Source: Kocuria marina (GTDB taxonomy: Bacteria; Actinomycetota; Actinomycetes; Actinomycetales; Micrococcaceae). Taken from it: DNA of 64,000 nt. The stretch spans positions 62,001 through 126,000 of the forward strand of contig BMZV01000003.1 of the NCBI GenBank assembly GCA_014652975.1. Reading direction: 5' to 3'. This document shows, piece by piece, positions 55,604 through 64,000 of the stretch. Made by a program: the position numbers and the translations under genes. Under the pieces are notes generated by a model that saw only the letters and a list, made by a program, of their open reading frames with translations, made no database searches and was not told the origin of the DNA. Position 1 is the first letter of the stretch. Every line of letters starts with the position of its first letter.

Positions 55604-57574
55604 TCACGCCCCGGTGAGGCTGCGCCGCTGCAGTTCGAGGTCCAGCAGTTCGCGGTTGAGCTGTTGGTACAGCTCGGGTTCCCGTTGCGCGTTCAACCGG
55701 TTGAGGTGGGCCAGCTTGTCCGACTTCGCCCGGTTGATGTGCATCTCCACGAGCGAGGTGAGCACGCCCACCGCGTAGTTGCGCATTTGTTGCTCGGTGG
55801 CCGCGGGTAGCGGCGTGACGGACAGTTGTGCGAGGTAGCCGTGCAGCGGTTCGGGCAGGTGGGCGCGCACGTGTTCGAGCCACGTGCGACCGCCCTCACC
55901 GTGATAGTCCTCGTCCGCGCGGGCGGCCACCACGGCATCGTGCAAGACCTGGTGCACCCGGTACGTCATGCCGGCGGAATCGAAATGCTCCCAGTAGCCG
56001 TCCGGCACGAGGTCCGGGAGCTGGAGCACCACTTCGAGCGCCTCCCGTTCCATCCGGGACACGGGTTCGCGCGGATCCGGCAGCTCGGGCGCCTCGGGCC
56101 GGTGGTTCTCACCGGGGGCTGAGCCAGGCCCGGAGACAGGCCCCGAGCCATGCCTCGATCCGGCCGAGTCACCGCGGTGGCCACGAGCATCCGGACGGTC
56201 CGGGGTCGACCCCTGACCGCGCCCCCGCCCCGGTTCTCCCCGGCCGTTCTCACTGCGGGAGGCGGCGTCGACGGCGCGCAGCACCTCGTCCGTCTCGATC
56301 CCCAGCCACCCGGACAGCTCCCGCGCGTACGCGGGGCGCAGGGCGGGGTCACGGATCCCGGCCACGATCGGGGCGCACGCCCGCATGGCGCGGAGCCGAC
56401 CCTCGAGGCTGTTGACGTCGTACTCGCGGATCGTGGCTTTCAAGGCGAACTCGAACAGCGGGGTGCGGGACTCCACGAGATCACGCACGGCCACGTCCCC
56501 GCGGGTCAGGCGCAGGTCACACGGATCCATCCCGTGGGGCTCGACCGCCACGTAGGTCTGGGCCACGAACCGCTGGTCCTCCTGGAAGGCGCGCAGCGCG
56601 GCCTTCTGTCCGGCGGCATCGCCGTCGAACGTGAACACGACCTCTCCCCCGGCGGAGTCGTCCGAGAGGAACCGGCGCACGATCTTGATGTGGTCCGCGC
56701 CGAACGCGGTGCCGCACGTGGCCACCGCCGTGGTGATCCCGGCCAGGTGGCACGCCATGACGTCCGTGTACCCCTCCACGACCACGACCTGTTTGGTCTT
56801 GGCGATCGGCCGTTTGGCCAGGTCAATGCCGTAGAGCACCTGGGACTTCTTGTAGAGCTGGGTCTCGGGGGTGTTGAGGTACTTGGGGCCGGGATCGTCG
56901 TCGTAGAGCTTGCGTGCCCCGAACCCGATGACCTCCCCCGCGACCGCGCGGATGGGCCAGATCAGCCGCCCCCGGAACCGGTCGTAGAGTCCGCGGTTGC
57001 CCTCCGAGACCATGCCGGTGAGCTTGAGTTCCTGGTCCGTGAACCCGTGATTGCGCAGGTGCTGCAACAGGTGGGACCACCCCTGCGGTGCGTAGCCGAT
57101 CCCGTAGGTGCGAGCGGCGTCATGATCGAAACCTCGCTCCCCCAGGAACCGCTGGGCCGCGGCGGCCTGCCGGGTGTAGAGGTTGCGTTGGAAGAACTCC
57201 GCGGCCACCTTGTGTGCGTCGAGCAACCGCTGTCGACGCCCTACTTCCTCCCGGTTGGGTGCGGAACCCTGCTCGTAGTGCAGCTCGTACCCGATCCGGG
57301 CGGCCAACCGTTCCACGGTCTCCGAGAACGGCGTGTGGTCCATTTCCATGAGGAAGGAGATGACGTCCCCGGACTCGTCGCACCCGAAGCAGTGGTACGT
57401 GCCCAGTTGGGGGCGCACGTGGAAGGACGGCGTGCGTTCGTCGTGGAAGGGGCAGAGTCCCTTGTACGAACCGATGCCCGCGGGCTTGAGGGTCACGTAC
57501 TGTTCCACGACCTCGCGGAGGTCCGTGCGCGCACGGACCTCGTCGATGTCTTCACGCTTGATCAGTCCGGCCAC
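55604..57574 (-). CDS. dnaG: DNA primase
   Basis: Makes RNA primers at the replication fork. The 656 residues have the CHC2 zinc finger (CPFH at 41-44, CFGC at 62-65), the RNA polymerase domain with TOPRIM motif VVVEGYTDVMAC and FTFDGDAAGQ, then a Gly/Arg/Pro-rich linker (about 440-505) and the C-terminal helicase-binding domain. GTG start at 57574. The linker is longer than in E. coli but usual for actinobacteria. It is preceded by 199 bp with no gene, holding its promoter. Confidence 0.96.
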   Translation of the reverse strand: MAGLIKREDIDEVRARTDLREVVEQYVTLKPAGIGSYKGLCPFHDERTPSFHVRPQLGTYHCFGCDESGDVISFLMEMDHTPFSETVERLAARIGYELHYEQGSAPNREEVGRRQRLLDAHKVAAEFFQRNLYTRQAAAAQRFLGERGFDHDAARTYGIGYAPQGWSHLLQHLRNHGFTDQELKLTGMVSEGNRGLYDRFRGRLIWPIRAVAGEVIGFGARKLYDDDPGPKYLNTPETQLYKKSQVLYGIDLAKRPIAKTKQVVVVEGYTDVMACHLAGITTAVATCGTAFGADHIKIVRRFLSDDSAGGEVVFTFDGDAAGQKAALRAFQEDQRFVAQTYVAVEPHGMDPCDLRLTRGDVAVRDLVESRTPLFEFALKATIREYDVNSLEGRLRAMRACAPIVAGIRDPALRPAYARELSGWLGIETDEVLRAVDAASRSENGRGEPGRGRGQGSTPDRPDARGHRGDSAGSRHGSGPVSGPGSAPGENHRPEAPELPDPREPVSRMEREALEVVLQLPDLVPDGYWEHFDSAGMTYRVHQVLHDAVVAARADEDYHGEGGRTWLEHVRAHLPEPLHGYLAQLSVTPLPAATEQQMRNYAVGVLTSLVEMHINRAKSDKLAHLNRLNAQREPELYQQLNRELLDLELQRRSLTGA

Positions 57575-57773
57575 TCGGCCAGTTTAGGCACCCCGTCAAA
57601 CCGGATCGCGCACTCGTCACGGATGTGCAGCGGCCCCCGCACGGTGCGCTCGTGGCGCAGCGTGCGGGAGCCGCTGCAGCGGACCGGAACGACTGGTTAA
57701 CGGGCCCGCGAGGACACGCGATGACTCCGGCCACGGCGTCACCGAACGGTCCCGCGACGAACAGGGCGCGGGG

Positions 57774-59076
57774 TCAGCGAGCCGCCGGGGCATCGTCGTT
57801 CCCGCCGACCACCATGCGGCGGTCCGGGGCACCCACGGTCTTGGACCCAACCATGGCCAGGCTGCCCAGGGCACCGACCGCGGCGAACGCGAAGAACCCC
57901 CACGGGTACGCGAGCCCGGCACCCAACAGCGTGCCGCCCACAATGGGACCGCTGATCGCGCCGAGACGCCCCACCCCGGCGGACATGCCCAGGGCGGTCG
58001 CGCGCACGCGCGGCGGGTGGTTGGTCGCGGTGAACGCGTACACGAGCACCTGGGAAGAGAACACGAAGCACCCGGTCAGGAACACCATGACGTAGATCCC
58101 GGCCACGGTCAGCCGGATCGCGAGGGCCGCGAGCAGCACGGCCGAGGCCGCGAACCACATGATGCTCGCGATGCGGGGGGGTAATCCGGTCCGCCACGCG
58201 GCCACCGATCCACAGCCCCACCACGGCGCCCACGTTGAGGATGAGCAGGAAGCCCAGCGCGTTGCCGAGGTCGTAGTCCGCGGCGCGCATGATCTGCGGC
58301 AACCACGTGTTGAGCCCGTACACGAGCAGCAGACCCATGAAGGACGCGATCCAGATCACCACGGAGTTGCGCGCGTACGTGCCGCTCAACAGTAGGGCCG
58401 CGCCCTTCTTCTCAGCCACCACCTGGGCCGACGGCGCTGCGGCACCGCGCGCGCCCGAGGCCGCGGGGGCGGCGTCGCCGATCTCCAGAGGCACGTTGTA
58501 GTGCGCGGCCACCCGGCGGGCATCCTCGAGGCGGCCCTTGGACGCGAGGTAGGACGGGGACTCGGGCAGGAACACGAGCATGAGCGGTACGAGGATCAGG
58601 GCGGGCAGCGCGCCCGCGATGAACATGGTGTGCCACGTGAAGTGGGACAGCACCCAGATCGCGAGCGCCGCGGTGAGCACGGCACCCACGTGGTAGCCGG
58701 TCATCATGACCGTGGTGGCGTTGGAGCCGCGGCCGGGGCGGGAGAACTCGGTGACCATGGAGATGCCGGTGGGCAGGCAACCGCCCAGGCCCAGGCCCGC
58801 GAGGAAGCGCAGGATGCCGAACCACAGGACGGTCGGGGCGAACGCGGCGGCGAACGTGAGCACCGAGAATACGATCACGGCTCCGATGAGCATCTTGCGC
58901 CGGCCCCAGCGGTCCGTGAGGTAGCCCATGCCCAGGGCGCCGACCATCATGCCGAACAGACCGGCGGTCGCGACCGCGGTGGCCTCACCGGTGGTCATCC
59001 CCCACGCCTGGTCCGCGAGCAGGGCGGGCATGACGGCGCCGAGCACCACGGCGTCGAAACCGTCCAGGGACGAGAT
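57774..59076 (-). pseudogene. MFS transporter pseudogene (AAHS, aromatic acid:H+ symporter-like)
   Basis: Sequence from SLDGFDAVVLGAVMPALLAD onward matches the AAHS layout: YLTDRWGRRK motif A, GLGLGGCLPTGISMVTEF, a central loop, then the second half. A C7 run on the minus strand (plus G7, 58175-58181) shifts the frame after GGRVADRI; six C would restore ITPRIASIM and the rest to the stop at 57774. The N-terminus is also lost: no start codon or first half of helix 1 precedes SLDGFD, where the sequence meets the dgt 3' end. The truncation makes it a pseudogene even if the C-run is variable. Confidence 0.82.
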
Positions 59077-59105
59077 GTGGGGCGCAGAATCGATGCCGCC
59101 GGACC

Positions 59106-60425
59106 TCACCAGAGCGGCTTGTCCCCCGTGCGCCAGTTGGTGCCCCGGATCCGGTCGTGCAGCGCGACCGCGGAGCGGTCCGTGAGGCACGCGATCTGAT
59201 CGACCACGAGCCGCAACCGGGCGGCTTCACTGCCGGGGCCGTCCCCCAGGGCACGCCAGTCCGCGGCGAACTCGGGGGCCAGGAACCGCCCGTCCGTCTG
59301 CATCAGGGCGTCCACGAGGATCGTGAGGATCTCGTGCTGGTTGTCGTAGAGGGGCAGGGCGTCCCGCACGGTCATCACGAACGCGGTCGCGATGCCCTTG
59401 AGCACCCCGATCTCCAGCTCCGTCTCGCGCGGGACCACGAGGGACGCCCGGTACCGGGTGAGCCGGTCGTCCCCGGCCACGTCCCGGGTGGCCGCGACCG
59501 CGGACATCGCGAACCGGCCGATCAACTGGCTCGTCATGTTCTTCAGTCGTGCCAGATCCGCGCGTGTCCCGTGCAGACGGGGAATCCACACGGATGAGGA
59601 CTCGAGCCGGGACAGCGCGGCGTCGAGCTCGTCCTCCGTGGCCGCGGGCAGGTACCAGCTGCGGGTGCACTCGATGACCCGGTGGCGGTGCGCGGGTTGC
59701 GTGAGGTTCTCGAGCTGCAGGGCGTGGGCCGCGACCGCGTCCTCGACGTCGTGGACGCTGTAGGAGATGTCGTCCGCGAGATCCATGACCTGGGCCTCGA
59801 TGCACTTGCGTCCGGGCACCGCGCCCGCGCGGAACCACTCGAACACAGGCAGGTCGTCCTCGTAGACTCCGAACTTGCGGTTGGGGCGCCCGTCCGGCCG
59901 GGGCGGGGCGTCCGCCGCGCTCCACGGGTACTTGCACGTGGCGTCGAGTGTCGCGCGGGTAAGGTTGAGCCCCGCGGGCTCCCCCGACGGCGCGATGATC
60001 TTGGGCTCGAGCCGCACGAGCAGGCGCAGGGTCTGGGCATTACCCTCGAAGCCCCCGATCCCGCGGGTCAGCTGCGCGAGCGCCGTCTCACCGTTGTGCC
60101 CGAACGGCGGGTGACCGAGGTCGTGGGACAGGCACGCGGCGTCCACGACGTCCGGATCGCACCCGAGCGCCTTGCCCAGCTCGCGCCCGATCTGGGCGAC
60201 CTCGAGCGAATGGGTTAGCCGGTTGCGCACGAAGTCGTCCGACTGCGGCGAGACCACCTGGGTCTTGGCCGCGAGCCTTCGCAGCGCGGAACTGTGCAGC
60301 ACGCGCGCGCGGTCCCGCTCGAAGTGACTGCGATGGCGGTTGTGGTGGTTCTCGGCGACGAACCGCTCGGTGTCAGTGGGCTCGTAGCCCGGGGGCAGGA
60401 TCGCCAGACGGTCGGGGGTGTGCAG
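59106..60425 (-). CDS. dgt: Deoxyguanosinetriphosphate triphosphohydrolase-like HD protein
   Basis: HD-domain dNTPase of the actinobacterial dGTPase-like family. Metal ligands lie in NRLTHSLEVAQ and SHDLGHPPFGHNGE, and the substrate region in DLADDISYSVHDVEDAV. The conserved N-terminus (PPGYEPTDTERFVAENHHNRHRSHFERDRARV) extends upstream of the first standard start, GTG at 60302. That frame stays open with no ATG, GTG or TTG; the likeliest start is CTG at 60425, 9 nt after GGAGG. It lies 5 bp from the dusB stop. dnaG-dgt proximity is conserved in actinobacteria. Confidence 0.88.
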   Translation of the reverse strand: MHTPDRLAILPPGYEPTDTERFVAENHHNRHRSHFERDRARVLHSSALRRLAAKTQVVSPQSDDFVRNRLTHSLEVAQIGRELGKALGCDPDVVDAACLSHDLGHPPFGHNGETALAQLTRGIGGFEGNAQTLRLLVRLEPKIIAPSGEPAGLNLTRATLDATCKYPWSAADAPPRPDGRPNRKFGVYEDDLPVFEWFRAGAVPGRKCIEAQVMDLADDISYSVHDVEDAVAAHALQLENLTQPAHRHRVIECTRSWYLPAATEDELDAALSRLESSSVWIPRLHGTRADLARLKNMTSQLIGRFAMSAVAATRDVAGDDRLTRYRASLVVPRETELEIGVLKGIATAFVMTVRDALPLYDNQHEILTILVDALMQTDGRFLAPEFAADWRALGDGPGSEAARLRLVVDQIACLTDRSAVALHDRIRGTNWRTGDKPLW

Positions 60426-60430
60426 TGGGA

Positions 60431-61615
60431 TCAGCCTCCCGAGACGTCGAGCTCGGCGGCCGCGAGACCCAGCCGTTCGGCGTCGCCCAGGATGCGGGAG
60501 TCGAGCCAGCCGTCCGGCAGGTGGGGCTTCTTAGGCGAGCCCGCTCGGCCCCGAGGCCCTTCGACGTCCGGGCCCGGGTAGGGGGCATCCAGGTCGAGTT
60601 CGTCGAGCAGTTCGCGCAGCGCGGCGAGTGTGGGCACCTGCGCCATGCGGGCGCGTAACTGCCCGCCCACCGGGTACCCCTTGAAGTACCAGGACACGTG
60701 CTTGCGGATCTCGCGGCAGCCCTTGAGTTCGTCCCCGAACTCCTGGGTGAGCAGCTCGGCGTGGCGGTACACGGTCTCCGCGACCTTGCGCACACCCGGC
60801 CGGTAGCGGCGCGGGCTGCCCTCGAAGGCTGCCTGCAGGTCCCCGAACAGCCACGGCCGGCCCTGACAGCCCCGACCCACGACGACGCCGTCCACGCCCG
60901 TGTGCTCGACCATGCGCACCGCGTCCTCCGCGGAGAAGATGTCCCCGTTGCCCAGCACGGGGATGTCCGGGAGGGCCTCGCGCAGCCGCGCGATCGCATC
61001 CCAGTCGGCGTGGCCCGAATAGTGTTGTTCGAGGGTGCGCCCGTGCAGGGCCACCGCGGCGATCCCCTCATCGCGGGCCATGCGCCCGGCATCCAGGAAG
61101 GTCTGGTGTTCGCCGTCGATGCCGATGCGCATCTTGACGGTCACGGGGATCTCCCCGGCCTCGCGCACCGCCGTGCGGATGATCGCGCGGAACAGGTCGG
61201 TCTTCCACGGCAGGGCGGAACCACCCCCGCGCTTGGTGACCTTGGGCACGGGGCACCCGAAGTTGAGGTCGATGTGGTCCGCGCGATCCTCCTGCGCGAC
61301 CATCCGCACGGCCTTGCCCACGTTCACGGCGTCCACACCGTAGATCTGGATGGATCTCGGGGTCTCGTGGGGGTCGTGGTCGATGATCCGCAGGGACTCG
61401 GGGCGGCGTTCCACGAGTGCCCGCGCCGTGACCATCTCGGTCACGTACAGTCCCCCGCCGTACTCCCGACACAGGGTGCGGAAGGACTTGTTCGTGACCC
61501 CGGCCATCGGCGCCAGGACCACGGGTACGTCCACGGTCAGCCGGCCCAGCTGTAGGGGTTTCAAGTTCAACACGGCCGGTTCACGGTCCGCGGTCTCAGT
61601 CGTCTCGGTGCTCAT
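60431..61615 (-). CDS. dusB: tRNA-dihydrouridine synthase (DusB type)
   Basis: FMN-dependent reduction of uridines in tRNA D-loops. The 394 residues show VVLAPMAGVTNKSFRTLCREYG, the catalytic Cys121 in DLNFGCPVPKV, VTVKMRIGID and the phosphate-binding GNGDIFSAEDA plus VVGRGCQGRPWLFGD. ATG at 61615 lies 20 bp inside the 3' end of the TPR gene. It ends 5 bp before the likely dgt start, so TPR-dusB-dgt form one operon. The frame is open further upstream to 61849 without homology. Confidence 0.94.
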   Translation of the reverse strand: MSTETTETADREPAVLNLKPLQLGRLTVDVPVVLAPMAGVTNKSFRTLCREYGGGLYVTEMVTARALVERRPESLRIIDHDPHETPRSIQIYGVDAVNVGKAVRMVAQEDRADHIDLNFGCPVPKVTKRGGGSALPWKTDLFRAIIRTAVREAGEIPVTVKMRIGIDGEHQTFLDAGRMARDEGIAAVALHGRTLEQHYSGHADWDAIARLREALPDIPVLGNGDIFSAEDAVRMVEHTGVDGVVVGRGCQGRPWLFGDLQAAFEGSPRRYRPGVRKVAETVYRHAELLTQEFGDELKGCREIRKHVSWYFKGYPVGGQLRARMAQVPTLAALRELLDELDLDAPYPGPDVEGPRGRAGSPKKPHLPDGWLDSRILGDAERLGLAAAELDVSGG

Positions 61616-62447
61616 CGTGGGCCATTGTCTCATTCGTCCGCTGCCCGGCGTCGCGGTCGGTGCGCGCGGACGCGTCCACCTGCTCGAGTCGCATCGCGAG
61701 CTTGAACGCGCGCACCTGCTTGTCCCTGCGACCCAGGGTCTTGTACACCGCGCCCAGGTCCCGCAGACATTGCACCCACTCGCGGGTGTGGGCCTCCGGC
61801 TCGGGCAGCGCGGGGTAGAGGTTGCTTGCGGTGTGGAGGGCGTGGGCAACGTCGTTCCAGGCCATCATCCCCTCGGCGAGCGCCGCGAGCCCTTTCCAGC
61901 ACATGATCTGCCCGGCCACGTCCCCGCGCGCTTCGCAGCCCGCGAGCACGGTCTCGTAGTGCTCGGCCGCGAGTTTGCGCCGCCCGGCCGCTTGCGCCGC
62001 GGTGGCCAGGTGGGACACCCAGCGCAGGTCCTCCCGCGTGACGAAGCCCGCACCGTCCCCGGCGGGTCGCGCCGGATCCACCCCCGCCGCCGCGGCCCCC
62101 TCCTGGAACTCGCGGTATGCGTCCCACGGGCGCCCGGCCAGCAGCAACACGTCCCCGAGGTTCTCGAGGCACTGCACCCGCGCTCCCAGGGATCGCGCCG
62201 ACCGTGGCGCGCGCTTGTACTGCGTCGCGGCCAGACGGTAGTGGTGTTCCGCGTCCGCCCAGTCGCCGGCGTCCCGCGCGAGATTCCCCAACCACGACGC
62301 CGCCTGGCCCGCTTCCAGCCACGCCTCCCCGAGTCGCGCCGTGCGCAGGGCCGCCTCGTAGTGATCGCGTGCCGTGGCGGTGTCCCCGGACGACGACGCC
62401 GCCCGGCCCCGTTGCAGCCTGCGCGCCACCCTGGCCCGTGCGAACAT
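61596..62447 (-). CDS. Tetratricopeptide-repeat protein
   Basis: The 283-residue cytoplasmic protein is built of about six helix-turn-helix TPR-like units, e.g. ATARDHYEAALRTARLGEAW, AEHHYRLAATQYKRA, AAEHYETVLAGCEARGD and LGAVYKTLGRRDKQVRAFKLA. No enzymatic domain. ATG at 62447 has AGGAGGAG upstream. Its 3' end overlaps dusB by 20 bp. TPR proteins bind partners; which one is unknown. An isolated paralog-free function cannot be predicted from this window. Confidence 0.8.
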   Translation of the reverse strand: MFARARVARRLQRGRAASSSGDTATARDHYEAALRTARLGEAWLEAGQAASWLGNLARDAGDWADAEHHYRLAATQYKRAPRSARSLGARVQCLENLGDVLLLAGRPWDAYREFQEGAAAAGVDPARPAGDGAGFVTREDLRWVSHLATAAQAAGRRKLAAEHYETVLAGCEARGDVAGQIMCWKGLAALAEGMMAWNDVAHALHTASNLYPALPEPEAHTREWVQCLRDLGAVYKTLGRRDKQVRAFKLAMRLEQVDASARTDRDAGQRTNETMAHDEHRDD

Positions 62448-62530
62448 GCGCCCTCCTCCTGTGCTCCTACCGCGTGATTCTTCCAGCCCCGATCGTTGCC
62501 CCGTGCAACCGATGCCGCAGGGGCGCGGGG

Positions 62531-63946
62531 TCAGAGGACCCTGCGGGCGGCGTCGGACGGGGTGAGCGTGAGGAACAGCGGATCGAGGAACCCGTTCTCC
62601 GCGAACCGGTGCTGCACCGCGCTCGCGAGTCGCTCCACGTGGGTCTCGGGAGCCAAGGCGATCACCGAGCCCCCGAAACCGCCGCCCACGACCTTGGCAC
62701 CCAAGGCCCCGGCGGCCAGGCAGCCCTCGACCGCCGTATCCAGTTCCGGGACCGTGACCTGGCAGTCGTCCCGCATGGACTCGTGGCCCGCCACGAGCAG
62801 CTGACCCACGGCCGCCCAGTCCGGATCCGCCTCACGCAGGAGTCGGGCGATCTTCTCCGAGCGCACCATCTCGGTCACGGAATGACGCAGGCGCAACCGG
62901 GTCCCTCGGGGGTCCTCGGCCAACGGGGCGCCCGCCCCGAGCAGGTGGTCGAAGCGCTCGAGGACCGCCGCGGCGTCGTCGAACCCCGGATCCTCGGGCA
63001 GCGCGTCGCGCAAGCGGGAGACCCCGAGCACCGCGGCAGCGGCCTCGCACTCGGCGCGGCGGGAACTGTACTGACCGTCGGCCAGTTTGTGCGGGGCGGA
63101 CGTGTCCACGGCGAGCCACGTGAGACCCGCGAGCGCGGGATCGGCGGGCAGACGGGCGACGTCGAAATCGCGGCAGTCCAGCGCGAGCAACTGCCCGGCG
63201 TGCGAGCGCAGGGACGCCGTCTGGTCCAGGCCGCCGGTGTTGGCGCCCACGATGTAGTTCTCCGCGTCCATGCAGGCTCGGGCCAGGGCGCGGCGCAGGG
63301 TGTCGTCCGGGTGGTCGTCGCCCGTGCGCAGCGAGAACAGGGCGAGCGCGACCGAGCACTCGAGCGCCGCGGAGGAGGCGAGCCCCGCGCCGATGGGCAC
63401 GGTCGAGTCCACGAGCAGGTCCGCGCCGAAGTCCGCACCGAGCGCGAGTCCGGGCACGGCCTCGTGCTCGGAGTGCCCCGCGGCCACGCGGTTCATCCCC
63501 CACGCCACGCCCGCGGCGTAGCCGAACCAGCCATGGATGGCTCCGGGTTGGACGTCACTCACCCGGGCCGCGCGCAGTTCACGGTCCGCGACGGAGGCGT
63601 CCGTGTCCTGGAGGGACTGCGCGTGCAGCAGCCCGTCCGTGCGGGGTGCTGCGGCGGTCAACGTCACGTACTGGTGGGCGAAGGGCAGGCACATCCCGCC
63701 CGAGTAGTCGATGTACTCGCCCATGAGATTCGCGCGGCCGGGCGCGGCCCACACCCCTGCGGGCGGGCGGGCGTAGACCTCCTCGAACTTCGTGCTCAAC
63801 CGCTGCGCCCGCTCACGCACGTCCGGTTGCGCGACCCAGCGCGGGCGCGCGAAGTCTTCCGGGGTGGTGGTTTCGCTGAGCTCACAGGACACGGACGGTT
63901 CCTCACATGGTGTGGACGGGGCGTCGTAGGACGACTGACGAACCAT
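62531..63946 (-). CDS. galK: Galactokinase-like GHMP kinase
   Basis: Phosphorylates galactose at C1 in the Leloir pathway. The 471 residues (longer than the usual 380-400 by a 60-residue N-terminal tail) have APGRANLMGEYIDYSGG (68-84), the ATP loop PIGAGLASSAA, the catalytic-Asp region NTGGLDQTASL, and VVGGGFGGSVIAL. The galactose-binding signature GEHTDY is GEYIDY here: Tyr78 replaces the His that contacts sugar in GalK. The next gene upstream is a sugar porter, so the unit is for sugar uptake and phosphorylation. Substrate may differ from galactose. Confidence 0.88.
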   Translation of the reverse strand: MVRQSSYDAPSTPCEEPSVSCELSETTTPEDFARPRWVAQPDVRERAQRLSTKFEEVYARPPAGVWAAPGRANLMGEYIDYSGGMCLPFAHQYVTLTAAAPRTDGLLHAQSLQDTDASVADRELRAARVSDVQPGAIHGWFGYAAGVAWGMNRVAAGHSEHEAVPGLALGADFGADLLVDSTVPIGAGLASSAALECSVALALFSLRTGDDHPDDTLRRALARACMDAENYIVGANTGGLDQTASLRSHAGQLLALDCRDFDVARLPADPALAGLTWLAVDTSAPHKLADGQYSSRRAECEAAAAVLGVSRLRDALPEDPGFDDAAAVLERFDHLLGAGAPLAEDPRGTRLRLRHSVTEMVRSEKIARLLREADPDWAAVGQLLVAGHESMRDDCQVTVPELDTAVEGCLAAGALGAKVVGGGFGGSVIALAPETHVERLASAVQHRFAENGFLDPLFLTLTPSDAARRVL

Positions 63947-63952
63947 TGTCCC

Positions 63953-64000
63953 CTACCCGGCGCGGAAGTAGCGCTCCAGCTCCTCGAGGGACTTGTCCTT
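63953..64000 (-). CDS. C-terminal end of a sugar porter (MFS SP family), cut by window edge
   Basis: Only 15 codons and the TAG stop are in the window. They read KDKSLEELERYFRAG, the typical C-terminus of sugar porters (PETKGKSLEEIE...). The stop lies 6 bp before the galK start, so transport and phosphorylation of the sugar would be co-expressed. Family assignment from so short a piece is tentative. Confidence 0.6.
   Translation of the reverse strand, partial: KDKSLEELERYFRAG

Overview
The window is chromosomal DNA from a high-GC actinobacterium. Gene content and order (recA-DUF3046-clgR-cinA-pgsA-ftsK; rimP-nusA-ylxR-infB-rbfA-truB; rpsB-tsf-pyrH-frr-cdsA-dxr-ispG-proS) are those of Actinomycetota. 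The protein style suggests Micrococcales, Micrococcaceae or a Kocuria-like organism; that placement is inference from gene order and composition, not a database result. No phage, insertion sequence, CRISPR array or origin is visible.

Layout: 1-13.5 kb is a long minus-strand housekeeping block: recA (cut by the window edge, with a LexA box upstream), DUF3046, clgR, cinA, pgsA, ftsK, RNase J, dapA, a membrane protein, dapB, an M16 peptidase and pnp, then rpsO. At 14.4-16.5 kb a plus-strand operon carries luxS, mtnN and an aldo/keto reductase. From 16.5 to 25.4 kb the minus strand carries ribF, two membrane proteins, truB, rbfA, infB, ylxR, nusA and rimP, with strong stem-loops between several genes. 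A plus-strand membrane-anchored protein (25.5 kb) separates this from proS and a TSUP permease. From 29 to 43.6 kb the minus strand holds a GNAT protein, ispG, a methionine ABC transporter (metQNI) behind a SAM-IV-type riboswitch, dxr, a GlsB-like protein, an acetate-type symporter with its DUF485 partner, a protein with four DivIVA motifs, cdsA, frr, pyrH, tsf and rpsB.

The stretch 44-59 kb is more accessory: an M23-like secreted protein, tRNA-Met, a glycosyltransferase, a DMT-type membrane protein, a holin-like protein, a bac-type ABC transporter divergent from a two-component system, tRNA-Asn and dnaG. Interspersed are three decayed loci: an M20 amidohydrolase plus transporter (48.3-50.2 kb), a DUF998 protein plus alpha/beta hydrolase (54.4-55.3 kb) and an AAHS-like MFS permease (57.8-59.1 kb). 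The window ends with dgt, dusB, a TPR protein, galK (with a Tyr in place of a sugar-binding His) and the last codons of a sugar porter.

Functional links: the luxS-mtnN pair recycles the S-adenosylhomocysteine made from SAM, while the SAM-sensing riboswitch would switch methionine import by metQNI, so methyl-cycle input and waste handling are both encoded here. dxr and ispG are the second and sixth enzymes of the MEP isoprenoid pathway. rimP, nusA, infB, rbfA and truB form the classic translation/transcription maturation cluster. The most interesting non-coding signals are the SAM-IV element, three tandem hairpins after infB, and a perfect 24-bp palindrome between the ABC transporter and its two-component system.
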